Made by a program: the position numbers and the translations under genes
Shown: piece by piece, positions 1 through 6,077 of the stretch
How the letters are laid out: each line of letters opens with the position of its first letter
How positions within the stretch are numbered: position 1 is the first letter of the stretch
Assembly (NCBI GenBank): GCA_035308345.1
Contig: DATGGW010000006.1
Location: 1 to 7,898, forward strand
Length of the DNA: 7,898 bases
DNA from: CF-113 sp035308345
Lineage (GTDB): Bacteria > Chloroflexota > Ktedonobacteria > Ktedonobacterales > Ktedonobacteraceae
Direction: 5' to 3'
Notes under the pieces: model-generated
What the model saw: the letters and a program-made list of their open reading frames with translations, nothing else
What the model was told of the DNA's origin: nothing
The model's database searches: none

Positions 1-893
1 GGCAAGTTTTGTAATTGCTCGTAAGTATACTCGCCGGGATTACTAACCATTCCGGCAACTTCTAAACGCCAGACGGCAAGATTTGGGGCCGGATCGACCA
101 GATTTTGTGTCACGACATAGTGTTCGCTGTTGGGAGTAATCGGCGCGGTAAAGCCATTCTTTGGAAAAGTCTCTGTGCCATCGTAGGAAGAGGTGTTGTT
201 TAGTAGACTCTTGATAAGCCCTACAGTTCCACCGGCCGCGCCCAGACCAAGCACGGCGACACCCGCGCGAGCGAGCAGTTGGCGCCGGTTGCGCCCTGCT
301 TGCGTTCCTGCTTCAAGGTGTTGTTTAGGCGAGATGGCGCGATAGCTGAGACACAAAATCAGGGCGTAGAGGCCAAAATCGGCAAAAAGCGCCAGCGCAG
401 TGGTAAACATGGCCCATTCAAAAGGCAAGCCAAAGAAGTTTTGCCTGATCTCGTTCCAGAAAAGGACAACAGCCGCCAGGGTCATTACCAGGGCGATTGC
501 GCCAGCCGTGAGCCATTCCCTGCGAGCAGGCCGGTAGCCGGCAGCAGGCAATTTCACGCGCGCGATAGCAGCATACAGCAGTCCCAGCAGCGTTCCCAGG
601 CCGATCATACCGAGCAGAGCCAGGCCAAGTGGGGCTGTCTTAGCATGAGAGCCGAAGCGGATCAGGAAGAGCACAAATGGTCCTGCCTGCAGCAGTTTGA
701 GCACGTGATCGCCAAAAAGCTCAACCGGAGTTGGTATGCCTGCTGCCAGGCGCAAGATGCCCATGAGCAAAACCGCTGACAGGCTGGCAACGAGGCCAGA
801 GCAGAGCGCAACAAAGGCCGAAATGCTTAACTGCTTTTGAAGTTTAAGGTAAGAGCGTTCCTGAGTTGGAGAAGATTTATAAGTGGCTTGCAT
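1..893 (-). CDS. Membrane-anchored molybdopterin-dependent oxidoreductase, sulfite-oxidase-like (C-terminus beyond left edge)
   Basis: Reading leftward from ATG at 893 gives 297 open codons with no stop before the window ends, so the gene is partial. Residues 1-22 are basic. Hydrophobic segments lie near 24-48, 88-111, 128-147 and 162-184. The basic stretches at 112-125 and 184-209 fit cytoplasmic loops. Residues 202-208 read NRRQLLA, followed by a hydrophobic Ala/Gly-rich run to about 227, which resembles a Tat signal/anchor. From about 250 the start of a sulfite-oxidase-type Moco domain appears (TPNSEHYVVTQN, then WRLEVAGMV). The family binds molybdopterin and performs oxo-transfer chemistry outside the membrane. 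The Moco-ligand cysteine and active site are off the window, so the substrate is unknown. The start overlaps the upstream glycosyltransferase gene by 17 nt, and an SD-like GAAGGG at 902..907 sits 8 nt before the ATG. Fold assignment is fairly sure; exact function is not. Confidence 0.82.
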   Translation of the reverse strand, partial: MQATYKSSPTQERSYLKLQKQLSISAFVALCSGLVASLSAVLLMGILRLAAGIPTPVELFGDHVLKLLQAGPFVLFLIRFGSHAKTAPLGLALLGMIGLGTLLGLLYAAIARVKLPAAGYRPARREWLTAGAIALVMTLAAVVLFWNEIRQNFFGLPFEWAMFTTALALFADFGLYALILCLSYRAISPKQHLEAGTQAGRNRRQLLARAGVAVLGLGAAGGTVGLIKSLLNNTSSYDGTETFPKNGFTAPITPNSEHYVVTQNLVDPAPNLAVWRLEVAGMVSNPGEYTYEQLQNL

Positions 894-2421
894 CTTGTTT
901 ACCCTTCTGTAGGTTTAGCATACTAATCACGCCAGAGATAGCTGCGATACCCAGTCCGAGAACTAACGGCACATAGGCAATGAGGTAATAGGGTGTCCAG
1001 CCAGGTATGTAATTTTGCCCACCCGAATTGATGAAATACCCTACTATCGAAATACAGGTGAAGTACCAGACAGTGGTGATTGCCAGCTCTTTCCCCGGTA
1101 ACCTACGACCAGCCCAGATTGGCTCGATCAACACAGGTATCCACAGCAGTAGGATGGGATTATACCAGGGGAAAACATGCGTGGAGACGGCCAATATCGA
1201 GCCAAAAAGTATGAGGACGGCCATTTCCATGCCCATGCGTTTGCGCAGGAGCAAGAAGAACACCAGCAGCGAGATGCTGGCGATACATATCAGAGAGACG
1301 ATTTGTTCAATCTGAACCGCCTGCGGGAAGCTCCAGCGAAATACATAGCTGAGCCAGTGCATGAACTGTTGGATGATACCGGCGTTTTCGCCCTGCGCGT
1401 TGGCATAATCCCGCAAGAAGCCCAGCACCTGCCCATGGCCCATAATATAATAGGGCAGATAGCCGAGGAGGATGGTAAGAAAACACACTGCAAGCATGGC
1501 GTAATCACGGCCTCTAATAGAGCGATAGAAAGGTTTGCCGCGCTCGTTTGCGTCCAGTAACATGCCGGGCATGATGACCACCAGCAGCAGGATGGGATAA
1601 ATTTTGGTAAGCGCGGCCATGCCCACCAGGAAACCGGTCAGGACGCGCCCGCGTATGCTGCTGTTAGATGCGCTGAGCAGAGCCAGAATGCTAAAGGTGA
1701 GGGTGATCACATCGACATGTCCCTGAATGGCAAACTCGACAATGGGCAGGGGACACCAGGCATAGATCAACGCGCGCGCGGGGTCGAGCCTCCGGCGCTT
1801 AAGCAGGACAACCAGCGAGCCGCAGGTAATCATATCGAAGAGAAGAAAGATGCCTTTGAGAAAGAATAAATTGGACGCGGCCAGCAGGTAACTCAAGAGA
1901 AAGACCACCTGCGCTCCCGGCGGGTAGATGGTCGGAACGGTGCGAAAGCGCATATTTGGGAGGAGCACGGTATCTGCCAGGGGTTTCAACGCGGGATTGA
2001 ATGGCGCGTAGACATAGGGGCTGAAGCCGTGTAGAGTGACGCGCGCATCCCACAGGTAACGCCACGAGTCGCGCGACAGTCCCGGTGGCAATGGCAGCAG
2101 CAGTGCGCGCAATACGAATGCGCCCGCCAGGATAATGCCCAACTCTATCCAGCGCCAGCGGCCCGGCGCCGGTTTTGTCGCCAGCACGAGGGCGCAAGCC
2201 GCAAGATAGGGGAGAAAGCTTAACATCCAGACACGCAAAAAAGGTGTGAAGGGAAAGTTGTCGGCATAGTTATACGGCGGAGCCGTGCTGTACAGGAAAG
2301 GGTACATAGTTAGCGCTAGCAGCAATAGAGCGCCGAGGGCAGCAGAACGCCACCAGGGACACCTGGGAACAAGTGATATTTTCACGTTCGCTGCCGTATG
2401 CGACGTTTGCAACAGAGACAT
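877..2421 (-). CDS. Polytopic GT-C-type glycosyltransferase (GT87/DUF2029 or MptB-like mannosyltransferase)
   Basis: The protein has 514 residues and about ten or more hydrophobic segments spread from residue 26 to 500. Visible GT-C hallmarks are the first-loop acidic motif SRDSWRYLWDARV (116-128, D118 and D125 as candidate catalytic/metal residues), YPPGAQ (166-171), GHVDVI (234-239), ALTKIYP (270-276) and HVFPWYNP (415-422). Enzymes of this class use polyprenyl-phosphate sugars, usually mannose or arabinose, to glycosylate lipids, glycans or proteins on the outer membrane face. The sugar and acceptor cannot be read here. Length and motif order suit GT87/DUF2029-like proteins. The ATG at 2421 has no clear Shine-Dalgarno sequence, only AAAGG about 16 nt upstream, so translation may be weak or leaderless. 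No better in-frame start exists before the first membrane segment. It is the first gene of a two-gene unit with the molybdoenzyme, and a DPM1-like donor synthase is divergent from it. Confidence 0.83.
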   Translation of the reverse strand: MSLLQTSHTAANVKISLVPRCPWWRSAALGALLLLALTMYPFLYSTAPPYNYADNFPFTPFLRVWMLSFLPYLAACALVLATKPAPGRWRWIELGIILAGAFVLRALLLPLPPGLSRDSWRYLWDARVTLHGFSPYVYAPFNPALKPLADTVLLPNMRFRTVPTIYPPGAQVVFLLSYLLAASNLFFLKGIFLLFDMITCGSLVVLLKRRRLDPARALIYAWCPLPIVEFAIQGHVDVITLTFSILALLSASNSSIRGRVLTGFLVGMAALTKIYPILLLVVIMPGMLLDANERGKPFYRSIRGRDYAMLAVCFLTILLGYLPYYIMGHGQVLGFLRDYANAQGENAGIIQQFMHWLSYVFRWSFPQAVQIEQIVSLICIASISLLVFFLLLRKRMGMEMAVLILFGSILAVSTHVFPWYNPILLLWIPVLIEPIWAGRRLPGKELAITTVWYFTCISIVGYFINSGGQNYIPGWTPYYLIAYVPLVLGLGIAAISGVISMLNLQKGKQDASHL

Positions 2422-2498
2422 AACTATTTAAGACCGGCCTTTCTGCACGGGAACGCGATATATTCCGGTTTATCAAAATCCATCCTATGTCCAGGGAT

Positions 2499-2527
2499 TT
2501 GACACCTACCAGAGCGTCCTATATACC
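2499..2527 (+). promoter_or_regulatory. Sigma70-type promoter for the GT2-DUF2064-radical SAM operon
   Basis: A perfect -35 box TTGACA (2499-2504) is followed, after 17 bp, by TATACC (2522-2527), a 4/6 match to the -10 consensus. TATATA at 2520-2525 is an alternative -10 with a short spacer. Transcription would begin near 2534, giving an untranslated leader of about 155 nt before the first gene. This is the best promoter-like match I found in the divergent gap. No equally good element was found for the leftward glycosyltransferase gene. Confidence 0.55.
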
Positions 2528-2670
2528 CTACACGAAAGGGCGGAAGTTTCTTTTCATAGAGATAACGCGAAGGTGAAATTTCTTCTCCTGTAAATACACC
2601 CATCGTATCTTCGTGTTTAAGGTAGAGCGACCTCGACCGCCAGGTTTATGCGCCGCTGATTACGGAGTTT

Positions 2671-2680
2671 GAGGAGGAGA
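2671..2680 (+). promoter_or_regulatory. Ribosome binding site, two candidate start codons
   Basis: GAGGAGGAGA lies before two adjacent in-frame starts, TTG at 2688 and ATG at 2691. Measured from the end of the AGGAGG core (2677), the gaps are 10 and 13 nt; from the end of the purine run they are 7 and 10. Spacing slightly favours TTG and codon preference favours ATG. The two products differ by one residue. Confidence 0.6.
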
Positions 2681-2690
2681 TACAGACTTG

Positions 2691-3401
2691 ATGCTAATCG
2701 AGGATGTTGCTATCGTCATCCCAGCCCTCAACGAGGCGGAGGCGCTTTGCAATCTGCTCACCGAGATTCCCCACAGCTTTGCGCAATGGGTGATCGTCGT
2801 GGACAATGGAAGCACAGATGCTACCGCAAACGTCGCCGAGCGCGCAGGAGCCATAGTAGCCCACGAACCACTACGCGGTTATGGACGAGCCTGCCTGAAG
2901 GGCTTCAAAACGGCATGCGAGCTTGGAGCTGAACTTGTTGTTTTTATGGACGGCGACGGCAGCGATGATCCTGCCGATTTGCCTATGATACTGGGGCCAA
3001 TACGCGAAGGACGCGCGGACATCGTGATCGGTTCGCGGGTGAGCGAACGTGCCGAACGTGGAGCCATGCCGCCCCAGGCTCGCCTGGGCAACTGGCTGGT
3101 GAGCCGTCTGATACGTTTGTGGTATGGCGTGCATCTGCACGACATCGGGTCATTTCGCGCTTTACATTGCTCGCTGCTAGACGCGCTGGAGATGCGTGAA
3201 ATGACGTATGGCTGGCCCGTTGAAATGCTTGTCAAGGCGGCGCAAGCGGGCTATCGTATTGTTGAGGTACCGCTGCATTATCGCTTTCGCAGTAATGGAC
3301 GCTCAAAGGTCGCAGGCACGTTCAGCGGCAGTATCAAGGCTGCTTACTGCATGTTGAGCACAACGTTGAGCCATGCAAGAATGAGGAGAACGCATGCCTG
3401 A
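2691..3401 (+). CDS. Family 2 glycosyltransferase, DPM1-like (polyprenyl-phosphate sugar synthase type)
   Basis: A 236-residue protein from ATG 2691 (237 if TTG 2688 is used). It has a GT-A nucleotide-sugar fold: VAIVIPALNEAEAL near the N-terminus, VIVVDNGSTD (about 34-43) for nucleotide binding, and VVFMDGDGSDDPADL (about 83-97), which is the DxD metal/sugar-phosphate motif in the form usual for DPM1/polyprenol-phosphate glycosyltransferases. Then come VIGSR (112-116), the DIGSFRAL acceptor-side loop, and the family's C-terminal RFRSNGRSKVAGT with GSIKAAY. There is no C-terminal membrane domain, as in the short soluble or peripheral members. The likely reaction moves a hexose, classically mannose from GDP-mannose, onto a polyprenyl phosphate at the inner membrane face. 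Donor identity is inferred. It is first in a three-gene operon and its end overlaps the next gene by 8 nt. Confidence 0.86.
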   Translation: MLIEDVAIVIPALNEAEALCNLLTEIPHSFAQWVIVVDNGSTDATANVAERAGAIVAHEPLRGYGRACLKGFKTACELGAELVVFMDGDGSDDPADLPMILGPIREGRADIVIGSRVSERAERGAMPPQARLGNWLVSRLIRLWYGVHLHDIGSFRALHCSLLDALEMREMTYGWPVEMLVKAAQAGYRIVEVPLHYRFRSNGRSKVAGTFSGSIKAAYCMLSTTLSHARMRRTHA

Positions 3402-4074
3402 TATTGCCCTCGTCATTATGGCTCGCTATCCCCAACCTGGAACGACCAAGACTCGTTTAGCGCGCATTATTGGCGATGAAGAGACGATTCATCTTTACTG
3501 CGCTTTCCTCACCGACCTGGCTCAACGGTTTGCCGTCAATCCGCTATGTGATCTGTACCTGGCCTATACGCCGGTTGAGGCTGATTACGCCGCTTTCATG
3601 GCAACGCTCGCGCCGTCACTTGGGCAGTCTATGCGCTTCTTCCCACAACAAGGAGCCGGGCTTGGTGAGCGTCTGCATAATGCCTTTCATTGGATGTATG
3701 AGCGAGGTTACCGGCGCACGATCCTCATTGGTTCCGATTCGCCGCATATCGATGGAGATATCGTCGCGCATGCACAGGAAGCGCTCGATAAAGCTGATGT
3801 CGTGCTTGGACCCGCGGATGATGGTGGCTACTACTTGATCGCCATGCGCAGGCCGCATGACGTCTTTCGTGATATTCCTATGAGCACAAACCAGGTCTTG
3901 CAGATGACGATCGAGCTGGCGCTGCGCCAGGGCTTGAGGGTATGCACCCTGAAGACACTCTTTGATATAGATGATTTGCCGGACCTGGCGCGTTTAGCGC
4001 AATTGCTGCGAGCGGACAGTTCTCTCGCGCCTGCTACTGCCGCCCGGCTGGCAACGATGAAGGAGTTTGTATGA
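3394..4074 (+). CDS. DUF2064 / TIGR04282 family GT-A protein (radical SAM-associated transferase 1 type)
   Basis: A 226-residue soluble protein. Motifs in order are MARYPQPGTTKTRLA (9-23), a nucleotide-binding N-terminal loop like that of nucleotidyltransferases and GT-A enzymes; GERL (91-94); LIGSDSPHID (111-120); GPADDGGYYLI (139-149); and DIDDLPDL (191-198). These match the DUF2064 family, whose members are annotated as glycosyltransferases or nucleotidyltransferases. TIGR04282 was named for frequent company with radical SAM genes. No member's reaction can be assumed here. The start ATG 3394 has GAGGAGA at 3383-3389 as its ribosome site, inside the previous gene, and the coding regions overlap by 8 nt. 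The 4-nt ATGA overlap with the next gene indicates coupled translation with the radical SAM protein, which supports a shared pathway. Confidence 0.85.
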   Translation: MPDIALVIMARYPQPGTTKTRLARIIGDEETIHLYCAFLTDLAQRFAVNPLCDLYLAYTPVEADYAAFMATLAPSLGQSMRFFPQQGAGLGERLHNAFHWMYERGYRRTILIGSDSPHIDGDIVAHAQEALDKADVVLGPADDGGYYLIAMRRPHDVFRDIPMSTNQVLQMTIELALRQGLRVCTLKTLFDIDDLPDLARLAQLLRADSSLAPATAARLATMKEFV

Positions 4075-5075
4075 CTACAACCGCCGTAACTATGCTGCCG
4101 CGCTCGATCTATATCGAACCTACCAGTCGCTGCAATGAACTATGCCAGCAGTGCCCGCGCACGCTGCTCTCGCGAGAAGATGACCGCGACTTGAGCTTCG
4201 ACAACTTCCGCTACATCGTGGACCAGTTTCCAGTGTTGGAGCGCGTGGTGTTGCATGGGCTGGGCGAACCGCTGCTCAATAAAGAGCTGCCGCGCATGAT
4301 TCGCTATCTCAAAGCGCGCGGGACCTACGTGCTCTTTAACTCCAATGGCATCGCGCTCTCTGCGAGGCGAGGCCAGGAACTGATCGACGCCGGGTTGGAT
4401 GAATATCGCCTCTCGATGGACGGTGCGACGCGTGAGACCTATGCCCACGTGCGCGGGGTGGACGCCTTTGATAAGATCTGGCGCAATATCAGCGCCTTCA
4501 TAGCCAGCCAGCGAGAGCAGAACGCCAGCAAACCGGCCGTCTCTCTCTGGTTCACCGCCATGAAGGAGAATCTGCACGAACTGCCGGGCCTCATCGAGCT
4601 GGCATATGAGCACGGCATACGCGAAGTTTATCTCCAGCGTCTGGTCTACTTCGAGCGCGGGCTGGCCGATTCGAAACAAGCCCTGTTCCGCCGCGCCACG
4701 CGCGAAGAACTTGAACTTATACGTGACTGCGAGCGGAAGTGTATAGAGCGCGGCATTACCTTCAATGCGGCAGGCTCCGCGACGCCCATAGAGAGCCTTG
4801 TGCGGGACTTTGGCGACCGTCCCTGGTCGGGCTGCCGGCGTCCCTACACACTGACCTACATTACTTCGAGCGGCAATGTCCTTTCCTGTTGTTTTGCGCC
4901 TTTCGGCCATAAAAGCGCCAGGGAGTACCGTGAAGAGCGCGTGCTGGGAAACATCTTCCGGGAACCAGTAGAGGCCATCTGGCATGGTGAGCGCTACGAG
5001 GCGTTTCGCTGGGCGTTCGAGAGTGACCATCCTGCCAGGCATTGCTCACAATGCGGCCTCCACTGGAGCTACTAG
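4071..5075 (+). CDS. Radical SAM protein with SPASM-like C-terminal cluster domain
   Basis: A 334-residue protein. The N-terminal strand leads into C21-x3-C25-x2-C28, the motif binding the [4Fe-4S] cluster that cleaves S-adenosylmethionine. GLGEPLLN (63-70) is the GGEP-like SAM-contact motif, NSNG (90-93) and LSMDGATRETY (114-124) are further family blocks. The C-terminus shows C255-x12-G-x4-C273, with C274 adjacent, then C325-x2-C328. That fits a shortened SPASM or twitch region able to hold one auxiliary cluster, not the full seven-cysteine SPASM. Such proteins often modify peptides, sugars or cofactors by radical chemistry; the substrate here is unknown. No short Cys-rich or repeat-containing precursor peptide is encoded next to it. 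AAGGAG at 4060-4065 precedes ATG 4071 by 5 nt, and it overlaps the DUF2064 gene by 4 nt, so it is the last gene of the operon. Confidence 0.87.
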   Translation: MTTTAVTMLPRSIYIEPTSRCNELCQQCPRTLLSREDDRDLSFDNFRYIVDQFPVLERVVLHGLGEPLLNKELPRMIRYLKARGTYVLFNSNGIALSARRGQELIDAGLDEYRLSMDGATRETYAHVRGVDAFDKIWRNISAFIASQREQNASKPAVSLWFTAMKENLHELPGLIELAYEHGIREVYLQRLVYFERGLADSKQALFRRATREELELIRDCERKCIERGITFNAAGSATPIESLVRDFGDRPWSGCRRPYTLTYITSSGNVLSCCFAPFGHKSAREYREERVLGNIFREPVEAIWHGERYEAFRWAFESDHPARHCSQCGLHWSY

Positions 5076-5096
5076 ATAGGTTATGCCCGGGTCTTT

Positions 5097-6077
5097 TTAT
5101 GGTTTCGCAGGCAGCGTCCCCATATGATAGCCCTGGGGAACGCTCATATCCCACATGGAAGAGGACACCTGGGAAGCAGGAATGAGTTGTAGGATTGTAT
5201 AGACCGCTTTCCCCGTACTCGCATACAACAGATTCACCGGGCGATATTGCATATCCAGCAGCATGATCAGGCCGGTTTGAGAGAGAACGCGAAAGACGGT
5301 CCTGCCCTGGAAAACCGTTGTGCCGAGATAGGTGTCGCTCCTGGTCAGCAGGTTATGGCGTAACGTCTTGAGATCGAACATCGAGTCATCAACGGTCCAT
5401 GCATTCGCATCCATTTCCGCTACATGGCGAATCATATCCATACCGAGCGTGTCATGGCCGTCACTGACGGCTACCACGTCGAGCTGATTATCCATCTTCG
5501 TCTCGACATGTATCGCGCCCGTGTCCAGGTCGTGATAGCTCTCTACCTGGTAAACCTCGCCATGCGTGCCGGTCAAAGTCTCACTATGGAACAGGACGTA
5601 CTGGCTCCAGGATAAATTGGCAGGCAAGGCAAATCCTTGCGGCACGCCTGAACCAGCAATGAGGCCGAAAAAGTGTGTCGCGGCAAAAAGCACCAGCACC
5701 AGGACTGCCGCCGCTGCCAGTTCACTGGCAATCCAGGCAACACGCCGCGTTCTAGCGCGCTGCGGCACGGGGCGAAACGCTGCAACAGGTCGCTGGCGCG
5801 TGGGTTGGCCCGCGGTCAAAGCCCTGATTGCTCTATCCACGCGCGGGGAGGGAGAGGAACCGGCTGAGCTGCTAACCAATTGTGTAGCTCGTTCCAGCAT
5901 ACGAAATTCCTCGCCACAGGCGGCGCAGTTCACAATATGTGCGTTGATCAACTGTACCTGCTCCAGTGGAAGATCGTCGCTAACGGCCAGGTAGAAGCGC
6001 ACAATGGCGCATATTTCAGGTCCAACCTGGTCCGCGGCAGGCAATGGCGGTAGATCAGTGTTGTCTCTACTCATCAC
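5097..6077 (-). CDS. Membrane-spanning zinc-finger anti-sigma factor with extracytoplasmic domain
   Basis: A 326-residue protein in three parts. The cytoplasmic N-terminus carries H47-x3-C51-x2-C54, the ZAS/zf-HC2 signature that binds zinc and clamps an ECF sigma factor; C23 may be the fourth ligand. A basic stretch (91-112) precedes one membrane segment, about 114-141. Residues 142-326 form an outside domain with no cysteine, rich in beta-type sequence and ending in a conserved-looking WDMSVPQGYHMGTLP. I do not recognise it with confidence; a RseB/LolA-like sensor fold is only a guess. The gene follows the sigma factor directly: GTG at 6077 overlaps the sigma stop by 4 nt (GTGA), while ATG at 6074 would share one base. 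GGAGG at 6084-6088 is 6 nt from GTG and 9 nt from ATG. Coupled translation fits stoichiometric sigma/anti-sigma production. Confidence 0.85.
   Translation of the reverse strand: MMSRDNTDLPPLPAADQVGPEICAIVRFYLAVSDDLPLEQVQLINAHIVNCAACGEEFRMLERATQLVSSSAGSSPSPRVDRAIRALTAGQPTRQRPVAAFRPVPQRARTRRVAWIASELAAAAVLVLVLFAATHFFGLIAGSGVPQGFALPANLSWSQYVLFHSETLTGTHGEVYQVESYHDLDTGAIHVETKMDNQLDVVAVSDGHDTLGMDMIRHVAEMDANAWTVDDSMFDLKTLRHNLLTRSDTYLGTTVFQGRTVFRVLSQTGLIMLLDMQYRPVNLLYASTGKAVYTILQLIPASQVSSSMWDMSVPQGYHMGTLPAKP

Larger units (their letters stand above)
2422..2690. other. Divergent intergenic control region
   Basis: This non-coding gap separates the leftward GT-C gene from the rightward GT2 operon. It holds the TTGACA promoter at 2499-2527, an 8-bp palindrome GAAATTTC at 2575-2582, and a strong purine-rich ribosome binding site at 2671-2680. 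I see no convincing riboswitch, terminator or small gene. A leftward promoter was sought; TTGATA- and TATATC-like hexamers occur near 2461-2477 but not at proper spacing. Confidence 0.6.

Noticed and set aside
279..779. Open frame of 166 codons on the plus strand
   Set aside because: It lies wholly antisense to the molybdoenzyme gene, whose minus-strand frame has a coherent membrane and Moco-domain sequence. The plus-strand product shows no recognisable motif or ribosome site.
2440..2480. Leftward promoter or ECF-type (GGAAT) promoter before the GT-C gene
   Set aside because: TTGATA, TATATC and GGAATA hexamers are present on the minus strand, but none are paired at workable spacing with a matching second box.
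2571..2590. Hairpin or operator around GAAATTTC
   Set aside because: The palindrome does not extend beyond 8 bp, and the flanking GAAG/CTTC match gives only a four-base stem.
4140..5042. Open frame of 300 codons on the minus strand
   Set aside because: It is antisense to the radical SAM gene, which has all family motifs. The long open frame follows from codon bias in that gene; its product has no domain I recognise.
5083..5098. Possible rho-independent terminator (CCCGGG then T-run)
   Set aside because: CCCGGG is a six-base self-complementary site with no room for a loop, and no longer stem surrounds it.
5566..5994. Plus-strand open frame opposite the anti-sigma gene
   Set aside because: The minus-strand frame contains the zinc motif and membrane helix and is coupled to the sigma gene; the plus-strand product is low-complexity and unlike any family I know.
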